Below are positions 24,401 to 33,064 of a stretch of DNA of 53,500 bases, in pieces. The first letter of the stretch is position 1, and every line of letters begins with the position of its first letter. Position numbers and translations under genes: made by a program. Source of the stretch: Cristatella mucedo. Lineage: Eukaryota; Bryozoa; Phylactolaemata; Cristatellidae. The notes below the pieces were generated by a model that made no database searches, was not told where the DNA came from, and saw nothing but the letters and a program-made list of their open reading frames with translations. The DNA lies in the NCBI GenBank assembly GCA_009760855.2, contig WPIO01000009.1:7851501-7905000 (forward strand), read 5' to 3'.

Positions 24401-27400
24401 TTGCAGATGGGAATTTGTGGCCGGTTTTGCGAAATTCCTCGAGGAAATCATCCAGTGTGTGCTGTGACACAACTTGTGGCAGCTAGTGGGGGGGGGGCAT
24501 AGAAAGATCGTATAATTAGCGATAACTTCTATACATTGCATTTTCCTTAATATTTATCGAAATTGCACCCACCTGCCAATCTGTATTCCACCATAGCAAT
24601 GGGCCTCCTGCCTAATAGCCTATGAGAAATTTGAAATACTAGCTTATGCCCGTGAAACTATGGCTTTTTAGTGTTGCATTCCAAATGGGATCAGTGTGTG
24701 CTCGTCTGACCTTGTGGTAAGCCCAACTTTCGTCGTTACGCCTGCCAGGTGGATGAAGCTCACGAGGTAGTGCAGATACACACGTGCTGAATTTGATGTT
24801 GGAATGGAGTGCCATTAGTGCCTCGATGGTCAGTCCTTGCCATCAATTTTTCCAACAGCTTGCCAGTTACGACAACCAGCTGTTACGGATCTGCTTACGG
24901 ATCTGCTTATTGCTGCCGGCATTATGGCTTGTTTCCTTGAGAGAGAGGGAGAGAGAAGAAAGGGGGTCAAATATAGAAAAATGAGGGGGTAGAAAGAAGA
25001 ATTGTTTCAAGCTCAATATGAGATAGTTATAATACATATATTTTTTATAATATATTGTTATATACATTTGTGTAGCATCTTTAGAGGACTAAATCTCTTT
25101 CTAAGCACATATGTATTGTGGGCAGCCTATAGGGAATTTTGTGGTTTTTTGGACACACTCTAATGACTCCCTTGTGATAAGGGACTAGATTGTTGTGGAT
25201 TGCAGTACTAATCCACCCATTGCTGTCGATGTCAAGCTTGTGTTGTGTTGCATCTTTCGGATCTCATTTTATTTTTCTAATTGGTGGCATTAGTATGTTT
25301 CTTGTCATTCCCAAAACTTTTCCCCATCCTTTGCCTGGTTTTCAAGTTGATGTATTGTGTCATCGCAACCGTCTTCATTGGTCTGCCGGAACTAAAATAT
25401 GTGGCTGCATCTATTTTCGTGATACAGATATTAAATTCTGATACTGATCTATCACATGCCGTGGAGCTGTATCAGCAGTGGATAAAAACGGTTTATAGTT
25501 CAGATATTTTTGTCACTTTTGTTTAGCTTGAGCTTACCCCACGGAGCCCAAATTTGATGAACCTAATCCTTTATCATATGAGGAAAGTGGTTTTTGGAGC
25601 TGTCTCCTTCGTAATAACTGCCTTCTATTTCTACTTCTATTTAAGGCCTTCAGGAGTGCAATGTGAGCAAGTAATTGTACTGGTTGTAGGTACAGATCTC
25701 CACCTAGACGAAGGTTCTCACCGCCACGAAGGAGATTTTCTCCTGTCCATCGGAGATCTAGCCGGTAAGCCCCTGCTAAGTCTATCAACTCATTTTGTTT
25801 GCATGTTGCTCTTATGAACACGATTTATTGTCAGATGCCTTTCCCTGATTCAAGGCTAAGTTTCTGGCTGCAATAAAGTCGTAAGTAATGCCACATCCTT
25901 TTTAAGAAATTGCTAGTCTGAAATTTAAAGGGGCAGTCTATCTTAAGCGCTTATGTCCAACAGCTGCCATGCCCAATATATCAGATTATGGTGATCCAGT
26001 GGTTATTGTGCCCGTCCTAGTCACTGCCTTATGTGAAGATATCTGTGTCTTTATTTATGCCCTATCCAAAGTCTGACAAATTTGCCAATTGCAGTGGCTC
26101 TGCTTGCTGACTTGCTGGGTGTGGTACTTCATTACCTATTGAAATAGGGACCTCCCTGTGAATAACAACTGAGTGTCAATCTCAGCTTTTTTTTCATGCC
26201 ATCTCTGGCCGTACCACAACCTATGGCCGACCCAAATCCACTGAATGTCAGGCCTGACTCAGCCCCTAGGAATTATTGGGGGAATTGGAAGAATACCTCT
26301 TGCTGACCTTAGAAAATAAAAACCAGGTCCTCCGTGCTGTTTGCAAATGACCGAACCATTCGTACCCTAATGCACAGCGTCTTGTCATATAATAATAATA
26401 ATACACTTTATAAAGCGCCCTCAGAGAACTCAATCTCTTTCTAGGCGCTTTACATTTGCTGCAAAGGAAACACGATCGGATGGTGAGTCGTATCATGCTT
26501 GATGAATAACATGGTTACGGTTGACGTGCACAGGGTCAGCATGCAAGTGTGGTTAGTGGCAGCACCCACAGTGTCAGCACGTATAAGCACATAAAGGACA
26601 AATCGCAGGGATCCACTAAATGCTGTCTTAAATAGGTGCGTGCTTAATTTCTTTTTGTATTTCTTATCTTTCGAATTTGAACTGCCTTTTGTCAGATGCC
26701 GTCGTTTATGCACTTCTCGGTGATGCAGTAAAACTGTTTATAGGGTTTGCTTGATTGGCTTTGCAAAGGGGTGGAGAATTTGGTCGACGGATCCATTTTG
26801 CCCCCCCCCCCCTCCCACCCCCTGTTAAACAGACCAGGACGCCAGACCAGGCTCTCATTCTGCTACTGTTGTATTTTTTCGGTTTGTCTTGAGAAGCTTG
26901 GCCAATTGGTGCTCTAAATAGTGGATTCTCACTAATGAGTGGTTCACCCTGGTAATTCTGGTGGAATTGAGTCTTGCTGGCAGCCTCTTGCAGTCATTGC
27001 ATTTCGACCAGGCCAGTAGACGGCTGAACGATGGGGCGCGGCTACCGAGACTCCGATAGGAGACTTGCTTGGTGGGCTAGGCAGCCTCTTAAGTGAGGTC
27101 GAGCAGGTGCTCGTCCGGGCTTATCTTTCAGGCTTGCAAGAGGCCATTGCAGCCTGCTTTGGCCAGTAGCTAAACACCGTTCGCCAGTAGCTTCCCTTTT
27201 TGATGGCTCTCTCGCAGAGCCATCGCCTCGAACCTTTGCGTGCTGTATTCCACCACAGCAGTAGTTCTCATAGAGGGAGGTCAGTGTAGCTCCATGCACA
27301 AGTTCAAATTGCTTGGATTCTTCGGCAGTTCGAGTCGCTGTCCATAGTTGGCTTGTAACTATAGTGCTCCATAATTAGTAGGACTTCTCAAGCCGATGTG

Positions 27401-30400
27401 TTACTGTATTGTGTGCGAGTAGCACGTATAAGTTGTTAATCTCGTCCCACCCTTTGTCATCAAAAGTCAGCATTCTTGCCTCAGGGCGTTTTCTCTGTCC
27501 TTGCGAAATGCGAAAAACTGCCGCCTCAACATTACGCCGAAGACTAGGGAGCCGAGCGACTTGTTTAATGAAATTCCGCTAGGCATTCACTAGCAGGCAT
27601 TTTTAAATTGTAAGCTCCCTCGTACACGTGCCTCGAGTGAAGGCTCCTCGTGTTTTCATGATTAACAAGCGGCCAACGTATGGCAAAGCAGGCACACCGC
27701 ATTCCGCATAGGTAGCAGCCACCGACTCAACCTCACAGAATAAACCGATTAGCCACAAAGACCGTAGTCGTCTCTCGAAGAGACTGCTATGCTATGGTAT
27801 GGGAAGCTCGCTGGAAGCCTGCTGCTGCTGCTGCTGCTGGGAACGAAGTAAGCAGAGGCGAGCGGTGCGTGATAGACTTGCCGGCGACGATGACTCGGTG
27901 ATCGGCTCCGGTGATTGGCTGAGGGGAGAGCGCAGAGCACAGCGATGTTGAAACACAAACATGAAGCGTCCGGGCTGGCTCGAGCCGTGCCACCGGACGC
28001 TGGCAGGCTTGGTTCTCCTGGGTTCCCTGCAAGAGTGCATTTCAAATATTTGGTCGGCAATTGAGGTCGTGGTGTTAGCCGAAGGAAATCTGAGGCACGC
28101 TGCTCGAAGACTACACAGGCCAATCAGGTTAAAAGTCCAGTCTTCTTTAGCGGGATGCTGCCGCCACCAAGGATGACAAAAATCGAGCTAGGCAGACGAC
28201 GGCTCACTTTCATCGCGAGGCTTGCTCCGTGGTGAGCTGGGGGACTAAGTTCTTGGGGCGTGGTTAAAAAGAGGCTTTAGTGCTTGCTTGCAATTTAGTC
28301 CCATCTTTCGTCGGTGTTTTAGACGCGTGATGGTACATCTGTTGTCGCCTGTCTGCTTGGCTGTCGTTGAAGCTTATTTAGCATATTTTGGCATATTATT
28401 GGCCCGCCATGTCTTCAAGCACAGCCCTGCTTGGGCTCAAGCCATGCCGGCCAGGCAGCGCCGCTGCTCGGATGCATATCTCGAAAGCAACCTGGTCGCC
28501 TGCTTTGCTAGCTAGTCATGCATGCTGCTTGGTTTTTTCTTGTGCGCTGCGCAGTTCTCACCCACGAGTCCTCTGCATTCCTTTTCAGGGGTCGAGATCC
28601 CGAGATGGAGAGACGCCGAGATCGAACCAGGCGAGTCGTCCTGAGCGCTGCCCGCTCGGACTGCACCGGCGGCTTGCGCGCGCCGGGGCAGCTCTTGCGT
28701 GTGACTGAGCGCCTTTTTGAGGATCTCGGCCGAGCGCCGAGCCTCTTTTCTTCTTTTTCTCAGGAGTCCGCCACCGCCGAAGCCTGCGCCGAAGAAGCGA
28801 AGCCGCTCGCCGCCGGCCGAAGTCCCGCGAGCTTCGCTCAGCCCTTTCCTCAAAGTGCGCGCCAAGGTCAAGGAGCAGGAGCGCGAGCGGCCTCGCTCGG
28901 CTTCGGAGAGCTCCGAGGCATCGGCCGCTTCGCCCCCACCGGTAGCCTCGCGAGGCGGAGGCGCCAAGCGTGGGCGCAGCAGTGAGAGCAGCAGCAGTGG
29001 ATCCTCCCGCTCGCCGTCTCGTCAGCCGAAGGCCACGAAGAAGGAAGCCTCATCGCCCTCACTACTCAGGAAGCAGCGGGCCAGCCAGTCGCCGCCGCGC
29101 AAGGCGGAAAAAAGGCAGTCGCTGCCGAGTCCTCGAGCGGCTCGCAGGCGCAGCGCTTCTCCCGGTGCCGAGCCGCCGCCACCACCAAGAGGCTCGTCGG
29201 ACGGCCGCGCTGCCGGTCGCACCGACAGCGCCGGCCAGCCGGACAAGCAGAGGAGCGACGGCAAGCCTTCAGCGAAGGGATCGCGCGCTCGATCGGCCAG
29301 CGGCGCCAGCAGCAGCCCATCGCCGCCGCCGCGAGACCGGCAGCGGCAGGAACAGCGCAAGCCCCCTGGTGGAGGCGGCGCCAGAGCGCCTCTGTCGCCG
29401 GACAGGGCAAGAGACCGTCATCAGGGTCGTTCGCTCAGCGCTTCGCCACCGCGACCGAGTATGCATGGGCCGTCGGCAAGGCGATCGCCGTCGCCACCAC
29501 CATTCAATCGCGGTGGCAGCAGCCGGTCGCCCGGTCGGCGCGTCGATCGAAGGCGTGATGCCGGCTCGCCGCCGCCTCAGCAGCGCCGGTCGGACGGCAG
29601 GCGACCATCGCCCGGAGGCAGGCGACCATCGCCCGGAGGCAGGCGACCGTCGCCCGGAGGCAGGCGGCCCTCGCCCGGAGGCAGGCGGCCCTCGCCCGGA
29701 GGCAGGCGGCCCTCGCCCGGAGGCAGGCGGCCCTCACCCGGAGGCAGGCGGCCCTCACCCGGAGGCAGGCGGCCCTCACCCGGAGGCAGGCGGCCCTCAC
29801 CCGGAGGCAGGCGGCCCTCGCCCGGAGGCAGGCGACTGTCGCCCGGAGGCAGGCGACTGTCGCCCGAAGGCAGGTGGCCGTCGCCCGGCGGCGGCAGGCG
29901 ATCGTCACCTGGCGGCGGCAGGCGGCGCTCCGACCAGCGGTCGCCAAATCGCGACGCTCAGTCTCGGCGCCGGTCTTCACCTTCGCCGAGGCCGCCAGCC
30001 AAGGCGATCGCGGTGCCTCGACTCAAGTCGCCAGATGCAGAAGAAGCGCGGCCCTCGCGAGACGCCGGCCGGAATAGGGACAGGGCGGGCGGTGGTGCGG
30101 AAGCGAAACCGACGAGGGAAGCCGAGTCAAGGTGCGATCGCCAGCGCTGCTGACGTGCCGCGCGAAGAGCAGCTGGCAGCTTGTTCCGCTCTGCGCCGCT
30201 TTTCGTGCTGTCCCCTCGTCTTTGTCTCATCACCGTGGCTGGCTGCTGCGGTGTGGGCAATGTTCAACTCGTCGATTCGCCCGCAGGTCTGCAAGTCCGG
30301 AGATAGTCGCCGAGAAGCCTGCAGCAGCAGCAGTTCCAGCCGCCGCCTCCACCAAACCCGAGGAGAAAGGTGATACAGCAGAGGAGCCCACGCCGAAGAA

Positions 30401-32850
30401 GAGAAAGACCAAGGAGGCCGACGGAAGTGACGAAGGCTCGCAGGTAGCTGCTGGCTACCCCTCCCCCCCCCCCCCGGCACTGAGCAGGGGTGGCACTAGG
30501 CACGGCCTCCGGTCGCCCGAGCGTGGCTGCACCTGCTTCGAGTCGAGCCACTCGTCCAAATCGAGACGAAGTGTCGCTGCGTCTGTCGCCTTAATGCTAA
30601 AATGCTTAATGCTTAAGTGCCTAGGAGCAGCTGGCTCGCCGTGCTTAGCCGAATTCCGATGGGGAGCTGTGGGGGACTTTTGTGGTCGGAGCCCCCCCCC
30701 CCTTCACCCCCGATGGGGGGTGGTAAGGTGCTCGCTCTTCACGACCCAGGTCGTGGGTTCGAGTCCTGCTGCAGTGAGCGAACCTCTATTGTCTCGAACC
30801 ACTGCAAGGGGCAATTATAGCCGTCGGGACTCTTCTGCTGCTATATAAATGATTCTGATAAATCAGCTTACACGGTGACGAAACGAAGGTTGGTATGTGG
30901 CGTAGCCCTTTGCAGAACAGTTAGCGCTGCAGCTCTGTGCGATGCGCTGACCAAGTCACGGCCTCTTGTGTAGAGAAAGCTGCTTCGAAAGGATGCTCCT
31001 GCTGCTTCGTGACGTTGGATTTTACATGTAATGCTTTTCATTTTCTTTACCCAGGGATTTTGAATTCGGGTAGGCAAGCCCTGAGGCGAAGCCAGGGTTA
31101 GAGTGCCGGGGCGGTGGCACGGGTCTGGAGCATAGCCCCCCTTGTAAAGGGGGTCTGGGGGCGGAGCTCCCTTGCAAAGGGGGTCTGGAGGGCATCCCCA
31201 GCGCATGCAGGTGTCCTGCAGCCTGGCCAAGCATCAAGGTAGCCAGCCGCTGCACAAGCATGGCCGCTGGGCGCCCGACCGGGTCTCAGACTCGGCTCGC
31301 ATCTACCAGTCCAGCTGGCTTCACCTCTGGGCAAACCATGGGTGGTCAGCTTTTAGTTCAGCAATTGCAGGCTTGGGGTGGGTTGCCTGCCGACTGGAGC
31401 TAAGCCCAAGTGGCATGCATTTAGATTTCCACAGCCTTGCAGGCTACTTTACTTTAAAAACAAAATATGCTGTAAGCAGGCCGTAGCCGCATCAGTTTCC
31501 ATATTATCCTATGCTCGGAAGAACTTAGGTTTTCGGATAAGTTCTGCATCGGCCCGAAAAACGCGAGCAGCAAAGCGGGAAGCCGAAGATCGTGGCAGTG
31601 GCGATCTGGCGGCGATCTGGTGGTCTGGCGGCGATCTGGTGGTCTGGGGGCGATCTGGTGGTCTGGGGGCGATCTGGTGGTCTGGCGGCGATCTGGTGGT
31701 CTGGCGGCGATCTGGTGGTCTGGCGGCGATCTGGTGGTCTGGCGGCGATCTGGTGGTCTGGCGGCGATCAGTGCCGTGGCCCTGCGGTCGATTAATTTCT
31801 CGAGGTGGTGGTGGCTTGCTTGCGCGCTGCTGTGCTGTGCGGTGGGTGGACGACGGCGTTGTTTCTGGATTGGCGACGATGGGGATTCCGGATGAAGCGA
31901 CCTGTTGAGGCCCTGCCCGTCCGGCATATGGAGAAGCCACCCGACATTTCGCGTGACTCGAGCGATTTTCGCCCTCGTTACCGTACGTGTCGTACGGGCC
32001 CGATGCTCACGCGTCGATCATGCAGCAGCAGCAGCAGCGCACCGAGTTCTCGTCTCTCTGTTATCCATAGGAGTCGGGTAAGGAAGAAGCAGAGAAGAAG
32101 AAGAAAAAGAAAGAGAAAAAGAAGCACAGGAAGCATAAGAAGCACAGGAAGCACAAGCGCAGCTCGTCGAAGAAGGAGAAGGAAGCAGTAAGAGAGCCTG
32201 CACCGAGGCTCTGCCCGGCGGTCGCGCAACGCTCGCTCGCGCCTTCATTTTTTTCTCGGGGAGTCGACCATTCTGCAGCAGTCTTCGGCGAAGCCTGACC
32301 TGCACTGTGCCGTGGAACGAGCTCGCATGGGCTTCGTAGCTAATGTAATTACAATTCATTTGTATAGCGCCCCAAGAGAAGTTGATCTTTATTCCGGCGC
32401 TTCACGTGTGCCTCGCGGCACGAACCCACGACCCCAGCCAGGCTTTGGTCGGGGCGAGCACCTTAACCGCTGGACCAAACCAGCTCGGCGAGCTATTCGA
32501 ATATGTGTTGGGCGTGGCGTTGGCAGTTGTCTCAGGAGAATTTGCTGCTGTTAGCTCGAGGGGGTTAACCATGCAGCTAGCGTGTCTGTGCAGCGGGACC
32601 AGGTTATCAGCGGCGGTCCCCTATTGGTAGCATATTGGCACGTGGTCATGCTTGACGCGTGAGCATCTCATTCGTTAGACTGTTCTGCCTGAGTCGCCCC
32701 ACATGAGGCATCGGCGTCGCTTATGCTTTTTTGTAGAAAGCAGGTACCGACGACGAGGCGGTTGACAACGAAGACGCCGAGACGCAGCTGCGCTTGAAGG
32801 CTTTAGAGTCGATGCATAAACGTCGTGAAGGTTCCGAGACTGACGAGTAG
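9390..32850 (+). CDS. SRRM1 homologue (serine/arginine repetitive matrix protein 1), 14 coding exons
   Basis: SRRM1 (SRm160) is a nuclear splicing coactivator. Its N-terminal PWI domain binds nucleic acid, and its RS-rich body bridges SR proteins and the spliceosome. Coding exons: 9390-9413, 15103-15192, 17652-17774, 19067-19237, 20608-20699, 21798-22373, 22511-22604, 22686-22936, 25690-25764, 28589-28630, 28764-30131, 30287-30443, 32071-32187, 32737-32850. They sum to 3,294 nt, and every junction keeps phase. The protein would be 1,097 residues (the human form is about 900). Key evidence is the start 'MTDAGFFK', 'GTSADQDNRF', 'MKPWITERV' and 'INLTGFLNGKNAR' from the PWI region, then RS/RSP repeats, a KKKKKKEKKKHRKHKKH tract and the terminal 'LRLKALESMHK'. 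The intron before 'GTSA' is in the same place as in vertebrates. One intron uses a GC donor. Alternatively spliced exons may be missing from this model. Confidence 0.93.
11561..11708 (+). mobile_element. SINE-2 copy (tRNA head, LINE A tail) in SRRM1 intron 1
   Basis: A tRNA-like head (A-box-like 'TGGTTTGGCCCAGTGATTTA', B-box-like 'GGCTCGAGCC') is followed by the conserved LINE A 3' hairpin at about 11660-11700. It belongs to a subfamily with an internal 'AAGGTGAATGT' insertion shared with the copy at 39338. Confidence 0.7.
13767..13919 (+). mobile_element. Divergent SINE-1 copy in SRRM1 intron 1
   Basis: It is recognised by the B-box-like 'GGGTTCTAGTCC' and the 3' phrase 'ATAAATGAGGCTGTTGAATCAG', shared with the other SINE-1 copies. 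The head is strongly eroded. Confidence 0.5.
14239..14412 (+). mobile_element. SINE-1 copy (tRNA-derived) in SRRM1 intron 1
   Basis: It begins 'GAATCGTGATGGCACACTAG' and continues with 'GGCTGTTGCTTTTCACGACC', an eroded B box, 'GGCGATCCTTTATTG', and the 3' part 'GGCTCTTCTGTCGCTGTACA' with 'AGGCTGTTGAATCAGCTAGT'. It matches copies at 24191 and 49280 along its whole length. Confidence 0.8.
15103..15192 (+). CDS. SRRM1 exon 2
   Basis: The acceptor is TCATCATTTTAG and the donor AAG|GTAAAT. It encodes 30 residues beginning 'GTSADQDNRFSDKRKKLM', strongly like SRRM1 just before the PWI domain. Both ends are phase 0. Confidence 0.95.
15735..15825 (-). repeat. Unclassified repeat, related to 41545-41595
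   Basis: A phrase 'ACAGCCGGAATGCTAA' is present twice in tandem. Reading the minus strand, 'TTTGTGATAGCACACCTTAGC' is close to 'TTTGTGATAGCGCACCTTAGC' at 41554 on the + strand. It is probably a fragment of a dispersed element in intron 2. Confidence 0.45.
17118..17288 (-). mobile_element. LINE A 3' UTR fragment in SRRM1 intron 2
   Basis: An AATAATAAT tail is followed, in minus orientation, by the terminal hairpin and 'GCAAAGGAAACACGATCGAA', then by 'AACATGGTTAGGAGTG'. This is the 3' UTR of LINE A. The copy is strongly 5'-truncated. Confidence 0.8.
17652..17774 (+). CDS. SRRM1 exon 3 (PWI domain, first part)
   Basis: It encodes 41 residues including 'VDMSKVNMDVMKPWITERV' and 'EDDVVTEFIFNQL'. 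The Pro-Trp-Ile triplet that names the PWI fold is at codons 12-14 of this exon. The donor is AAG|GTAATT and both ends are phase 0. Confidence 0.97.
19067..19237 (+). CDS. SRRM1 exon 4 (PWI domain, second part)
   Basis: It encodes 57 residues with 'MQINLTGFLNGKNARIF', 'GELWELLCSAQE' and 'FLEQKKEEIRKRQ', matching the C-terminal half of the PWI domain and the following basic helix. The acceptor is TTTTATAG and the donor CAG|GTTTGT. Both ends are phase 0. Confidence 0.97.
19345..19475 (+). mobile_element. LINE A-type 3' fragment in SRRM1 intron 4
   Basis: The terminal hairpin 'GTGCCCAGAAAGAGATTTAA' (19430) is in + orientation after an eroded 3' UTR. Two more degraded hairpin-like segments in the opposite orientation follow at about 19480 and 19575, so several truncated copies are stacked here. 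Confidence 0.55.
20608..20699 (+). CDS. SRRM1 exon 5 (charged helix)
   Basis: It encodes 'EEDQRLHESIKKKEIEISE' followed by 'RERREAER', the Glu/Lys/Arg-rich stretch between the PWI and RS regions. The acceptor is CTTTTAG and the donor CAA|GTAAGC. It ends in phase 2, which suits exon 6. Confidence 0.88.
21798..22373 (+). CDS. SRRM1 exon 6 (RS region, octapeptide repeats)
   Basis: It opens with 'RRSRSRSPRKDRKR', then about a dozen tandem octads of the form K-V-S-R-S-P-x-R (about 21870-22200), and ends in an Ala/Lys/Asn-rich stretch. It enters and leaves in phase 2 (acceptor TATATAG, donor CAG|GTATCA). The repeats are built from a 24-bp DNA unit. Long open frames on the other strand here are by-products of that periodicity. 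Confidence 0.92.
21877..22200 (+). repeat. 24-bp coding minisatellite in SRRM1 exon 6
   Basis: The unit is of the form AAGGTGTCGAGGTCGCCC plus six bases, about 13 copies, in frame as K-V-S-R-S-P-x-R. The units near 21900-21960 are almost identical and later ones drift (TCACCACAACGC variants). Confidence 0.85.
22511..22604 (+). CDS. SRRM1 exon 7
   Basis: It encodes 'GSRSRSSSRSRSRTPNR' then 'AKKIITVKKEPN'. The acceptor is CATTGTAG and the donor AAC|GTAGGT. It enters in phase 2 and leaves in phase 0. The flanking introns are short (137 and 81 bp). Confidence 0.9.
22686..22936 (+). CDS. SRRM1 exon 8
   Basis: It encodes 83 residues with 'SDSEKEADSDKKRNYRQR', 'ARRSRSRSHGRRG' and 'RDRPRSPPRRRSFPSP'. 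This Asp/Ser-then-Arg/Ser composition is typical of SRRM1. The donor is AAG|GTAGCT and the exon leaves in phase 2. Confidence 0.9.
23329..23392 (-). repeat. LINE A/SINE-2 3' terminal segment in SRRM1 intron 8
   Basis: 'TTTGTATAGCACCCTCAGA' with 'CTGAATCTCTTTATAGGCAC' is the terminal hairpin in minus orientation, with no body attached. C-to-T type changes occur on both arms of the stem. Confidence 0.65.
24191..24376 (+). mobile_element. SINE-1 copy (best preserved tRNA head) in SRRM1 intron 8
   Basis: It contains an exact pol III B box 'GGTTCGATTCC' at about 24252 and the A-box-like 'TGGCACACTAGGTTAAGGC'. The 3' part is 'GGCTCTTCTGTCGCTATACA' and 'GCTTAATCAGCTAGT', ending in (ATTT)n. It is the least eroded copy in the window. 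Confidence 0.85.
25045..25112 (-). repeat. LINE A/SINE-2 3' terminal segment in SRRM1 intron 8
   Basis: After an AT-rich run, 'TTAGAGGACTAAATCTCTTT' with flanking arms is the eroded terminal hairpin in minus orientation. Confidence 0.5.
25690..25764 (+). CDS. SRRM1 exon 9
   Basis: It encodes 'YRSPPRRRFSPPRRRFSP' then 'VHRRSS', which resembles the R-R-x-S-P-P-R-R-R runs of SRRM1. The acceptor is GTTGTAG and the donor CCG|GTAAGC. It is phase 2 on both sides. Its two flanking introns are 2.75 and 2.82 kb. Confidence 0.87.
26390..26636 (-). mobile_element. LINE A 3' UTR fragment in SRRM1 intron 9
   Basis: An AATAATAATAATA tail is followed in minus orientation by a near-perfect terminal hairpin (26416-26452), 'GCAAAGGAAACACGATCGGA', 'AACATGGTTACGG' and 'GGGTCAGCATGCAAG', which follow the 3' UTR order of the large copy at 43349. 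The RT ORF is absent. Confidence 0.85.
28589..28630 (+). CDS. SRRM1 exon 10 (42-nt micro-exon-like)
   Basis: It encodes 'GRDPEMERRRDRT' in the frame set by exon 9. The acceptor is CTTTTCAG. The donor is CCAG|GCGAGT, a GC-AG intron with otherwise strong consensus. The exon is 42 nt and phase 2 on both sides, so its use or skipping keeps the frame. An alternative is that it belongs to a longer or differently spliced exon. Confidence 0.7.
28764..30131 (+). CDS. SRRM1 exon 11 (main RS/SP region, 1,368 nt)
   Basis: It encodes about 456 residues: 'RSPPPPKPAPKKRSRSP' at the start, many SP, RSP and SSS clusters, then about 14 tandem heptads G-R-R-P-S-P-G at about 29597-29915. It ends '...AKPTREAES'. 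The acceptor is TTTTTCTCAG and the donor AAG|GTGCGA. It is phase 2 on both sides. Codon use is strongly GC-rich. Overlapping long frames in other readings lack the SR pattern. Confidence 0.92.
29597..29915 (+). repeat. 21-bp coding minisatellite in SRRM1 exon 11
   Basis: About 14 head-to-tail units encode G-R-R-P-S-P-G. Variants come in blocks: CCATCG first, then a run with CCCTCG, then a run with CCCTCA, then CTGTCG units. Block structure of this kind points to recent expansion by slippage or unequal exchange. Confidence 0.9.
30287..30443 (+). CDS. SRRM1 exon 12
   Basis: It encodes 'SASPEIVAEKPAAAAVP' then 'EEPTPKKRKTKEADGSDEG'. The basic KKRK run inside an acidic context could serve as a nuclear localisation signal (inference). 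The acceptor is CCCGCAG and the donor CAG|GTAGCT. It enters in phase 2 and leaves in phase 0. Confidence 0.85.
30711..30870 (+). mobile_element. SINE-1-related copy in SRRM1 intron 12
   Basis: It shows 'TGGTAAGGTGCTCGCTCTTC', the exact B-box-like 'GGGTTCGAGTCC', then 'GACTCTTCTGCTGCTATATA' and 'TGATAAATCAGCTTA'. The head differs from other SINE-1 copies and matches the one at 51801, so it forms a subfamily. Confidence 0.7.
31600..31769 (+). repeat. 19-bp minisatellite in SRRM1 intron 12
   Basis: The unit is GATCTGGTGGTCTGGCGGC, about nine copies, with GGG for GCG in two units. It creates long open frames in several readings (repeats of W-S-G-G-D-L-V-V), which are artefacts. It is not near either splice site. 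Confidence 0.9.
32071..32187 (+). CDS. SRRM1 exon 13 (Lys/His-rich tract)
   Basis: It encodes 'ESGKEEAEKKKKKKEKK' followed by 'HRKHKKHRKHKRSSSKK'. A KKKK...HKKHKKH tract is a hallmark near the C-terminus of SRRM1. The acceptor is TTATCCATAG and the donor GCA|GTAAGA. Both ends are phase 0. Confidence 0.93.
32351..32489 (-). mobile_element. SINE-2 copy in SRRM1 intron 13
   Basis: Read on the minus strand: A-box-like 'TGGTCCAGCGGTTAAGGTGC', B-box-like 'GGTCGTGGGTTCG', then the shared LINE A 3' hairpin ending at 'GGGGCGCTATACAAATGAATT'-like sequence near 32355. The tRNA head joined to the LINE A tail is clear here. Confidence 0.8.
32737..32850 (+). CDS. SRRM1 exon 14 (C-terminus and stop)
   Basis: It encodes 37 residues and a TAG stop at 32848-32850. 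The acidic 'TDDEAVDNEDAE' followed by 'LRLKALESMHKRR' matches the conserved acidic plus 'LREKALRSM' end of SRRM1. The acceptor is TTTTTTGTAG. An alternative acceptor 8 bases downstream would break the frame. Confidence 0.92.
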   Translation, partial: KAGTDDEAVDNEDAETQLRLKALESMHKRREGSETDE

Positions 32851-33032
32851 AGTGCTTCTAGGGGTGGGGGCGCGCGTGATGTACCGTGGCGCGAAACTGC
32901 ATTTCTTGCGGCAGTACTTTTCACACGAGCCGCCGCCCTGACCTCGTGCGTGGTAGCAGTCACCATTCGGTAGCTCGCCGTGCCATTGATTGGCCGCGAA
33001 GCAGCGCTCATTCCCATCTGCTCCCGTTTAGT

Positions 33033-33064
<32 letters not shown>

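Noticed and set aside
28970-30373. 467-codon + frame overlapping SRRM1 exon 11, and minus frame 29504-29980
   Set aside because: Both are by-products of the 21-bp repeat and high GC content. The SR/SP pattern and phase continuity support the other + frame.
30132-30848. 238-codon + frame across the exon 11/12 introns
   Set aside because: It runs through clear splice sites and a SINE. Only its 30287-30443 part agrees with the SRRM1 model.
31378-31940. Long frames in several readings in intron 12
   Set aside because: They come from the 19-bp minisatellite.
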